Source of the DNA: Hydrogenimonas sp.
GTDB lineage: Bacteria > Campylobacterota > Campylobacteria > Campylobacterales > Hydrogenimonadaceae
Direction: 5' to 3'
NCBI RefSeq assembly: GCF_029933015.1
Contig: NZ_JAOZOZ010000070.1
Coordinates: forward strand, 1-8,310
Length of the DNA stretch: 8,310 bases
In this document: positions 1 to 5,595 of the stretch, one piece after another
Layout: every line of letters starts with the position of its first letter
Position numbering within the stretch: the first letter of the stretch is position 1
Notes under the pieces: generated by a model
Told to the model about the DNA's origin: nothing
Seen by the model: only the letters and a program-made list of their open reading frames with translations
The model's database searches: none
Position numbers and translations under genes: made by a program

Positions 1-1778
1 TATTTGATCGTGTTGATCCGGTCGATGACGATCTCTTCGGTCAGCTTCTCCTTTCCCTGCCTCAGGGCGTCCAGCGCCGCCTCTTTGGCGATGCGACCCA
101 GCTCGTAGCCGTTCATGCCCGACATGTATCGGGTGATGCGGTCGATGTCGATCTTTTCGTGGGGTTTCTCCAGGATCTTCCTGGCGAAGAAGCGGCGCGC
201 CTCGCGGTCGAGTTCCGGGACCTCCACGCTCTGGTCGATGCGTCCGGGATGGGTCAGATCTTCGGGGACCTCTTCGATATCCCGGGCCGTCGCGATCGTG
301 AAGATGTAGTTGTCCGGTTCGGCCGGGGCCCGGTCGATCATGTCGCAGAGGGTTCCTGTGGGGATGTGGGTGTAGTTGCCCTCGATCACCCCTTTCGTGT
401 CGACACCCTCCAGCACCACGATCACGGGGGCGGCGATTCGCGCCCTGCCGTAGACCTCCTGGATCAGCACCTCGTCGAAGAGATCGACACTGCGCAGATA
501 GATGTAGGGAAGTCCCGCCTCTTTGGCGAAGGCTTTGACCAGCATCGTCTTTCCGACACCCTCGGGACCGTAGAGCAGCAGTCCTTTGGGGAGCGTGATG
601 CCGAAATGTTCGAGACCCTTGTCGTTCTGAAGCACTTTGATGATCGACTTGAGCTCCTTTTTGACACGTATCTGCCCCGCCACATCCTTGAATCCGATGC
701 GCGACGCGCGGATCGAGAGGCGGTCGGCGTAGGGGGTACGGTGTTCGGGAGGCTGGGTCTCGACCTCTTTGATCGAATCGATCAGGAGCGTCGTCTGCCT
801 CTTGCCCTTTCGGGTTTTCCAACCCAGATCGAAACGGCGTTCGAATTTCACGAAATATTTGAGATCGAAGGAGAGATCGAAAAACTGCTCCAGCCAGGTT
901 TCGGCCCTGGGTGAGAGAGCTATGATACATTTTTCCGCCGTTTCGCAGCTTTCCGCCAGTCTGTCGGCCAGCAGTGCGGGAAGTTTGTGGGCGATGCGTT
1001 TGGCGTTGAGATAGGGAGAGAAACCCAGAAGCAGCGCCAGTGCGAGCCGCTCGGGCGATCGGAGCTCGATCTGTGTCAGGGATACGCCGTTGAGCCGCTC
1101 GACCGATCGCTGCAGAATACGCTCGGTAATCCGCCAGAGCGCTTTGAGGTCGAGCAGGTAGAAGAGGATCAGATCCCCTTCGCTCAGGACGTTCAGCAGC
1201 TCCGCGTCGAAAAGTGCGACCATGTTTCCCTGGGTGTCGGGCACTGCCACTTTGGAGATATCTTCGTAGAATTTTCCCTGGCGCAGAAGCGGATTTTCGT
1301 AGTAGGCGTCGACGAACTCCTTCTCGTACCATGTCGGATCGCCCAGGGTGACGGTGAAGAGAAAGAGCGCCTGCCGGTAGCGTCTCTGATCGTCCGGCGC
1401 GCCGTCGGCGACGATGGCGGCCACCACCCTCTGGATCGAGTGGTCGGCTTTTTCGATCTCCTCGAAGATCACGACACCGTCGGGATGCTCGGCGATCCAT
1501 TTCTCCAGTGTCCCGTCTTTGCCCACGAGCCGGTCGATATCGTCGGCGAAGGCGTACTCGCCCATGTGCAGAATCAGGGTTTCGCGTCCCAGATAGCGGC
1601 CGACGATCTTCGCGGCGAAATTTTTGCCGCATGCGGGCGGTCCCGCCAGGGCGATGGCCCCTTCGACCCCCTCGAAAAGTCTGACCCGTCCGATCCTCTC
1701 GACTGCCAGGTCGAGAAATTCGATCGCTCTGTCCTGTCCTACGATCTCTTTTTTCGCATATGTTCCGAAATTTTCCAT
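1..1778 (-). CDS. Two-module AAA+ ATPase, ClpB-D2-like plus FtsH-like (3' end at or beyond window edge)
   Basis: The reverse strand is open from ATG at 1778 to the left edge (592 codons plus TA, so the next codon is Tyr or a stop). Residues about 10-290 resemble a ClpA/ClpB second AAA+ domain: IVGQDRAIE (12-20), Walker A GPPACGKN (46-53), HMGEY (71-75) and a Walker B-like FEEIEKA (105-111). The usual Ser/Thr after Walker A Lys52 is Asn, the Walker B Asp is Glu106, and the sensor-1 Asn and the Arg finger are not seen. Residues about 360-592 resemble the FtsH AAA domain: FKDVAGQ (363-369), an intact Walker A GPEGVGKT (404-411), HPGRIDQ (510-516) and a helical lid. Here Walker B reads VVLEGVD (454-460), lacking both acidic catalytic positions; sensor-1 Asn is Ala498, the second Arg finger is Gln516, and the aromatic pore loop is missing. 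I see no membrane segment and no HEXXH in the visible part. Likely a remodelling or scaffold ATPase, with ATP binding more probable than fast hydrolysis. The Shine-Dalgarno is weak. Substrate and function are unknown. It follows truD and may share its transcript. Confidence 0.85.
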   Translation of the reverse strand, partial: MENFGTYAKKEIVGQDRAIEFLDLAVERIGRVRLFEGVEGAIALAGPPACGKNFAAKIVGRYLGRETLILHMGEYAFADDIDRLVGKDGTLEKWIAEHPDGVVIFEEIEKADHSIQRVVAAIVADGAPDDQRRYRQALFLFTVTLGDPTWYEKEFVDAYYENPLLRQGKFYEDISKVAVPDTQGNMVALFDAELLNVLSEGDLILFYLLDLKALWRITERILQRSVERLNGVSLTQIELRSPERLALALLLGFSPYLNAKRIAHKLPALLADRLAESCETAEKCIIALSPRAETWLEQFFDLSFDLKYFVKFERRFDLGWKTRKGKRQTTLLIDSIKEVETQPPEHRTPYADRLSIRASRIGFKDVAGQIRVKKELKSIIKVLQNDKGLEHFGITLPKGLLLYGPEGVGKTMLVKAFAKEAGLPYIYLRSVDLFDEVLIQEVYGRARIAAPVIVVLEGVDTKGVIEGNYTHIPTGTLCDMIDRAPAEPDNYIFTIATARDIEEVPEDLTHPGRIDQSVEVPELDREARRFFARKILEKPHEKIDIDRITRYMSGMNGYELGRIAKEAALDALRQGKEKLTEEIVIDRINTIK

Positions 1779-1810
1779 CTTTTTACCGTCTTTTCCGTAG
1801 TCTTGTCATT

Positions 1811-1819
1811 ATTCTATCA
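1811..1819 (-). promoter_or_regulatory. Possible extended -10 promoter for the AAA+ ATPase gene
   Basis: In the 61-nt gap after truD, the reverse strand reads TGATAGAAT, a TGn extended -10 with 5 of 6 matches to TATAAT. It would start transcription about 25 nt before the ATG at 1778. There is no recognisable -35 and no hairpin terminator in the gap, so read-through from truD is equally possible. Confidence 0.25.
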
Positions 1820-1839
1820 TGTATGGACGTTCGGGTGCC

Positions 1840-2919
1840 TCAGCGCAGGGGGCGGTTGGCGATCATCTCCAGCAGTACCGTGGCGTAGGAGCCTTTGGGG
1901 AGCGTGAAGTGGAGTTCGTAGTGCCACTCCTCCTTTCTGTAGCGTCCTTCGATCGCCTCGGGCCAGATCCATGCGTAGCGACGGCCTCCCGGGGCCGGAA
2001 TCTCTTCGATGAACTCCTTCTCGATCTCCCAGGCCAGACCCGTCGCCTGTTTCGCTTTGCGTCCCGGAAGGATCCCCGTGGGGCTGATATCGCGCTTTGC
2101 GAAGCGATCCCCCTCTTCGGAGAGTTCCGAAGCGGTGAAGAGACGTCCGTGGGGGTAGTGCTGCATCACGTCGCCGGGAAGGAGTTTGAAAAAGTGTTTC
2201 TGCGCGTGCACCTGCCGGATCGTTTCGTCGTTCCAGACGAAGACCTCTTTCAGCTCTTTGGGTTTGAGCCCTTCGAAGAGGCGCGAGATCTCGATCCGCT
2301 TGCTGAGCCAGAGATTGAAAAGATGCGACTGGTAGGCGCTCATCAGAAAATCGCGTTTCTTCCTGTCTCGCATCTTTCTCTTCCCCTCCACGATCTCCCG
2401 GGCCGTTTCGTAGTTGTTCCCCTCCCTGCCGAAACGCTGCCAGCCGAAATAGTTGGGCGATCCGTGGGTTTCGATCCACTTCAGCAGCGAGTCGATTTTC
2501 GTGGCATCCGTGGGGCTCACCTTTTTGAGACGGATGAAGAAGCGGTTGCCTTTCAGATGCCCCATGCGCAGTTTGTTGTCGTGGCGGGCGGTTTCGAGGA
2601 TTCTGATCTGTTCGTGGGAGAAATCTTTCAGCGCCTCTTCGTATTTGAAAGGCAGAGATATGTACTGGATCGTCATGGCGTCTCTGTCCTTGAGGCCGGC
2701 GTATCCGATATCCCGGACACGAATCCCCAGATGGGAGCTGAGAGTCTCCAGCATCTGCCAGGTCGTCAGCGCCTTTTTCCTCACTTTGAGGATCAGATGC
2801 TCACCCTCTCCAGAAAAATCGTAGAGCGGGATCTCGGTGACGACGAAATCGGCCGGGGTCTGTCTGAAATGGAAATGGATCGGTGCGTGCGATAGCGGAT
2901 AGAGCCTGTCGGGTTTCAT
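1840..2919 (-). CDS. truD: tRNA pseudouridine(13) synthase TruD
   Basis: A 359-residue protein of normal length for TruD, which converts uridine 13 of certain tRNAs to pseudouridine in the cytoplasm. The signature GYAGLKDRDAMTIQ lies at residues 72-85, with the expected catalytic aspartate at Asp78. Other family hallmarks are an N-terminal segment with TPADFVVTEI (21-30), GEGEHL (37-42), HLKGNRFFIR, the PNYFGWQRFG loop and SAYQSHLFN. The C-terminal half has GDVMQHYPHGRLF and LPKGSYA, which I recall from Helicobacter TruD, so the gene is probably from Campylobacterota. The ATG at 2919 is preceded by GAGGA (2925-2929 on the reverse strand) at a 5-nt spacing, which supports this start. It is the first gene of a leftward unit, with the AAA+ ATPase gene 61 nt downstream, and is divergent from the transporter operon. 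The frame is intact and the active-site signature is present. Confidence 0.97.
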   Translation of the reverse strand: MKPDRLYPLSHAPIHFHFRQTPADFVVTEIPLYDFSGEGEHLILKVRKKALTTWQMLETLSSHLGIRVRDIGYAGLKDRDAMTIQYISLPFKYEEALKDFSHEQIRILETARHDNKLRMGHLKGNRFFIRLKKVSPTDATKIDSLLKWIETHGSPNYFGWQRFGREGNNYETAREIVEGKRKMRDRKKRDFLMSAYQSHLFNLWLSKRIEISRLFEGLKPKELKEVFVWNDETIRQVHAQKHFFKLLPGDVMQHYPHGRLFTASELSEEGDRFAKRDISPTGILPGRKAKQATGLAWEIEKEFIEEIPAPGGRRYAWIWPEAIEGRYRKEEWHYELHFTLPKGSYATVLLEMIANRPLR

Positions 2920-2943
2920 CGGATTCCTCGTTTCTTTTGTATG

Positions 2944-2970
2944 GTGCCGTAATTATACTTCAGACGGCAC
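2944..2970. repeat. Inverted repeat GTGCCGT-N13-ACGGCAC over the truD promoter
   Basis: Perfect 7-bp arms lie at 2944-2950 and 2964-2970, and the centre falls on the TATAAT box. The layout resembles an operator for a dimeric repressor. There is no following T tract, so it does not look like a terminator. One such pair could occur by chance in a gap of this size. Confidence 0.4.
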
Positions 2971-2979
2971 GATGGACAA
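2952..2979 (-). promoter_or_regulatory. Sigma-70-like promoter for truD
   Basis: On the reverse strand a perfect TATAAT lies at 2952-2957, and a partial -35, TTGTCC, lies 16 bp upstream at 2974-2979. Transcription would start near 2945, giving a leader of about 25 nt that carries the truD ribosome binding site. A 7-bp inverted repeat overlaps the -10 and the start site. Confidence 0.6.
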
Positions 2980-3054
2980 AGCCCACGCAAGGTTCTTCAC
3001 GGCCCCGATACGTGATAACACTCCTCTTCGAGACGTCGTCATACCGATCTGCCG

Positions 3055-3082
3055 GTGATCTTTAAACTTCGTTGGATATAAT
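3055..3082 (+). promoter_or_regulatory. Candidate promoter of the transporter operon
   Basis: A perfect TATAAT sits at 3077-3082, about 50 nt before the ATG at 3133. The -35 region is poor (GTGATC at 3055-3060 at 16 bp spacing, 3 of 6 matches). A weak -35 is known for Campylobacterota vegetative promoters. It is the best rightward candidate in the gap. Confidence 0.5.
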
Positions 3083-3132
3083 AAATTCCATCAACACATC
3101 ACACCAATCACCAACCCGTCGGAAGGATCTGT

Positions 3133-4224
3133 ATGCCGCATCTGCAAAACTACGACGATCGTGTCAAATCGTCGATCGAGATCGCCACGAAACTGGGCCT
3201 GCTCTTTCTCATCATCTATGTCTCCTACCTGATCGTCAAACCCTTTCTTCCGATCATTCTCTGGGGTATCATCCTCGCCGTGGCATTCGCGCCGCTTGTC
3301 AACGGCCTGGAGAAGCGGTTCGGCAGCCGCAAAAAGATCGTCATCGCCGGGAGCCTTCTCCTCGTCGCCGCGCTTGTCGTGCCCACCTGGCTGCTTTCGG
3401 ACAGCCTCATCACCAGCTCGCAGAAACTGATCAGTGTCGTCAACGAACAGGGCAAACTGATTCCCGAACCTTCCGAACAGGTGAAGTCTTGGCCGCTGAT
3501 CGGAACGAAGGTCTATCAACTTTGGGAGAGTGCCCATACCGATCTTCCCAAAACCCTGGCACCCTTCAAAGCACAGATAAAATCGGCCGTCATGTCGGTG
3601 GTCTCGATGCTCAAAGGGGCACTGGGCACGGTCTTGATGACGATCGCCTCCATCGCCATCGCCGCCTACTTTCTCATCGCCCAGGAGTCGAGCACGGCCT
3701 TTTACCGTCGCATCATGCGGCGTCTGCTGGGAGAACGAGGCGACGAGTGGTCCCGTCTCTCGGCACTGACGGTCCGAAGCGTCGCGACGGGTGTCGTGGG
3801 TGTCGCCGTGATCCAGAGCGCCCTGGCACTGGTGGGAATGCTTCCGATGGGTGTGCCCCTGGCACCGGTCTGGGCGCTTTTGATCATGTTCCTGACGATC
3901 ATCCAGCTGCCGGCGCTCATCGTCATCGGCCCGATCATCGCCTACGTCTACTCCTATGCCGATGGGACCACCGCCACGATTTTCGCCGTCTATATGCTTG
4001 TCGTCGGTGCCAGCGACGGAGTTTTGAAACCGATACTGATGGGACGGGGAGTCGATATCCCGATGCTCGTCATCCTGATCGGCGCCATCGGAGGAATGAT
4101 GCTCATGGGCATGATCGGTCTCTTTCTGGGAGCGGTGATTCTGGCACTCTTCTACAAACTCTTCGATCTCTGGATCGCCGAGATCGACGAAAGAGAGAAC
4201 GCCGCAGCCAAGAGCGCGGCGTAG
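3133..4224 (+). CDS. AI-2E/PerM-family (YdiK-like) inner-membrane transporter
   Basis: A 363-residue polytopic membrane protein of typical family length. Hydrophobic segments lie near residues 20-37, 38-55, 68-88, 158-183, 216-236, 240-274, 278-292 and 310-345, with a soluble stretch at about 90-155. Family hallmarks are VVGVAVIQSALALVGM (221-236) followed by GVPLAPVWALL, then DGVLKPILMGRG (295-306), and the glycine-rich final block GAIGGMMLMGMIGLFLGAVILA (split here as 317-326 and 327-338). The last motif reads GAV where GPV is usual. The family includes TqsA, linked to autoinducer-2 export, and Na+/H+ antiporters, so the substrate cannot be read from sequence. GGAAGGA (3121-3127) sits 5 nt before the ATG, which supports this start. 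It is first in the operon, 21 nt ahead of the FUSC gene, so a role alongside the efflux pump is possible. Such permeases are not standard parts of these pumps. Confidence 0.92.
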   Translation: MPHLQNYDDRVKSSIEIATKLGLLFLIIYVSYLIVKPFLPIILWGIILAVAFAPLVNGLEKRFGSRKKIVIAGSLLLVAALVVPTWLLSDSLITSSQKLISVVNEQGKLIPEPSEQVKSWPLIGTKVYQLWESAHTDLPKTLAPFKAQIKSAVMSVVSMLKGALGTVLMTIASIAIAAYFLIAQESSTAFYRRIMRRLLGERGDEWSRLSALTVRSVATGVVGVAVIQSALALVGMLPMGVPLAPVWALLIMFLTIIQLPALIVIGPIIAYVYSYADGTTATIFAVYMLVVGASDGVLKPILMGRGVDIPMLVILIGAIGGMMLMGMIGLFLGAVILALFYKLFDLWIAEIDERENAAAKSAA

Positions 4225-4260
4225 AGAATCGGCAGGAGTTCAGGTTTGGCGGCTGCGGCG
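4200..4260 (+). repeat. 10-bp inverted repeat enclosing the FUSC start region
   Basis: Arms CGCCGCAGCC (4200-4209) and GGCTGCGGCG (4251-4260) are perfectly complementary and GC-rich. The 41-nt loop contains the end of the upstream gene, the AGGAG ribosome binding site and the TTG start at 4246. In mRNA it could form a stem around the start. There is no T tract. It may be chance in GC-rich coding sequence. Confidence 0.4.
4234..4238 (+). promoter_or_regulatory. Ribosome binding site AGGAG favouring the TTG start at 4246
   Basis: AGGAG lies 7 nt before the TTG at 4246, an ideal spacing. The ATG at 4270 has GGAAGGG only 3 nt upstream. The ATG at 4294 has GGGAGG 10 nt upstream. The best ribosome site therefore points to the non-ATG start, but the first 25 residues match nothing conserved, so any of the three could be used. 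Confidence 0.45.
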
Positions 4261-5595
4261 GAAGGGTCGATGAGAGAGGGAGGATGGGAGCGGATGATAG
4301 CCGCTTTTCCCTCCGAGAAGATGAAAACGGCCGTCAAATCCGCACTGGCCCTCACCCTCGCCTATCTCATCCCCTTCTCGCAGGGGTGGGAGCAGGCTTC
4401 CACGGCCGTCATCGCCATCATCGTCATCTCCACGACCGATACTGGCGCCGCATCCTACCTCAAGGGTTTTTTTCGGATCGTCGGCACGCTGACCGGGGCA
4501 GCGGCGGGCATGGCGCTGATCGCGTGGCTTCCCCAGGACCGGATGCTCTATCTGGTGATTCTTTCGCTGCTGGTCACCTTTTTCATGTATCTCTCTTTCG
4601 CCTACCAGGGCGATACGACGATCTTTTTCCTGACCGCCCTGACGATGATGATGGTCTTTGACAGCGGCAATGTGGACGACATCTTCCTCTACGGCGTGGA
4701 GCGGACCTTCATGACGATGTTCGGCGTCGTCATTTTCACCCTGGTGGGGCTGCTTCTGTGGCCCCAGAAGCGTGAGGAGGGGAAATTTTTGGTCAAAATG
4801 CCTTCCATGACGTTTCACTGGCTCGATCCCGACAGCTTCAGAAAGGCTTTGACAACTTTCATGGTTTTCTGGGGTGCAACGCTGCTTTGGATCCATTTCA
4901 ACCCGCCGGGAGGTTTTCTCCTCGTCTCCCTGGCCACTTCGCTGACGCTGATGACGGCCGTTTCGCCGGTAAAGCCTTCGATGCTGATCGTCGCCTTTTC
5001 CATCGGCTTTCTTTTCGCCACCTTCGCCTACATTCTCGTCCTGCCGAACGTCCACGACGGCTGGACGCTGGCGCTCTTTCTCTTTCTCTACGCACTCTTC
5101 GGATACTACGTTTTCAAACCGATGCTGGCACTTTTCTTTCTGCTGGGCATCCCCATTATGAATCTGCAGAATGAGATGTTTTTCCACTTTGGTCTCTTTC
5201 TGAACACCCTTTTCATCTTCTATCTCTTTCTCTTCGTGCTGCTCTTTTTCTACTACATCCCTTTTCCGACCCAGCCGGAGAGGCTTTTCCTGCAGCTGCA
5301 GCGTCGTTTTCTCCTGCTTGCAGGATGGATGAAAGAGAAAGAGGGGTTCAAAGAGCGCTACGCCCGGAAATATCTGATGCCGACACTGCAGAAGATGAAG
5401 GTATGGGCGTCGCAGATCGACTACGGCTATTTCCGACTGGACGCTGCGAAGGTGACGGCGTTTTTGGAGGGTGCAGAAGCCTATGCCCGCTCTCTTCTCG
5501 AAAACGATGCAAAAAAAGCGGAAACGGCGGAAAAAACTTTCGAAGAGGGTCTGAAAACGATCGATTTCGATCGGTTGCGGGAGAGTAGATTTTGA
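4246..5595 (+). CDS. Compact FUSC-family (aromatic acid exporter) inner-membrane protein
   Basis: 449 residues from TTG 4246, or 441 and 433 from the ATGs at 4270 and 4294. FUSC proteins (AaeB, FusC) are the inner-membrane part of pumps for aromatic carboxylic acids and related weak acids. Two membrane blocks are visible. The first, at about 28-172, includes KTAVKSALALTLAYL, GFFRIVGTLTGAAAG (74-88) and VERTFMTMFGVVIF, closing with LLLWP. The second, at about 200-340, opens with KALTTFMVFWGATLLW and repeats the pattern. Full-length AaeB-type proteins have a long cytoplasmic domain between the blocks and run to about 650-700 residues. Here the linker is only about 28 residues (173-200), and a soluble helical tail of about 105 residues follows the second block. 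The frame is intact, so this looks like a short family form rather than a broken gene. It lies 21 nt after the permease gene, and its TGA overlaps the next ATG by one base, indicating translational coupling with the outer-membrane channel gene. Substrate unknown. Confidence 0.88.
   Translation: MAAAAEGSMREGGWERMIAAFPSEKMKTAVKSALALTLAYLIPFSQGWEQASTAVIAIIVISTTDTGAASYLKGFFRIVGTLTGAAAGMALIAWLPQDRMLYLVILSLLVTFFMYLSFAYQGDTTIFFLTALTMMMVFDSGNVDDIFLYGVERTFMTMFGVVIFTLVGLLLWPQKREEGKFLVKMPSMTFHWLDPDSFRKALTTFMVFWGATLLWIHFNPPGGFLLVSLATSLTLMTAVSPVKPSMLIVAFSIGFLFATFAYILVLPNVHDGWTLALFLFLYALFGYYVFKPMLALFFLLGIPIMNLQNEMFFHFGLFLNTLFIFYLFLFVLLFFYYIPFPTQPERLFLQLQRRFLLLAGWMKEKEGFKERYARKYLMPTLQKMKVWASQIDYGYFRLDAAKVTAFLEGAEAYARSLLENDAKKAETAEKTFEEGLKTIDFDRLRESRF

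Larger units (their letters stand above)
2920..3132. other. Divergent intergenic region between truD and the transporter operon
   Basis: This 213-nt gap separates genes pointing away from each other. It is AT-richer than its surroundings near 2951-2960 and 3061-3090, where two -10-like boxes sit facing opposite ways about 120 nt apart. Short open frames crossing it have no family resemblance or supported start. I found no RNA gene, terminator or recognisable binding motif other than the inverted repeat at 2944-2970. Confidence 0.7.

Noticed and set aside
1..1778. Calling the ATPase a standard FtsH protease
   Set aside because: No membrane helices or HEXXH are visible, an extra Clp-like module precedes the AAA domain, and Walker B, sensor 1 and the pore loop are changed.
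159..1907. Long plus-strand open frames (159-914 and 987-1907) opposite the ATPase gene
   Set aside because: They are antisense to a continuous reverse-strand frame with clear AAA+ motifs, and their translations show no domain or sensible composition. High G/C at third positions keeps antisense frames open.
1817..2479. Second reverse-strand open frame overlapping truD
   Set aside because: It is an out-of-frame reading of truD, rich in Arg, Gly and Gln, with no motifs.
1819..2895. Plus-strand open frame of 358 codons antisense to truD
   Set aside because: It mirrors truD almost end to end, and truD is unmistakable. No family resemblance is seen.
3043..3056. Short inverted repeat ACCG-N6-CGGT near the rightward promoter
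   Set aside because: Four-bp arms are expected by chance at this frequency, and no further symmetry extends them.
3072..4661. 529-codon plus-strand open frame spanning the permease and FUSC genes
   Set aside because: It is out of frame with two recognisable membrane-protein genes, and its translation is an Arg/His/Asp/Gly-rich string typical of shifted GC-rich codons.
5592..5594. TTG at 5592 as the NodT start
   Set aside because: The adjacent ATG at 5595 gives a normal lipoprotein signal (MKKSLFF) and a classic stop-start overlap, so TTG is not needed.
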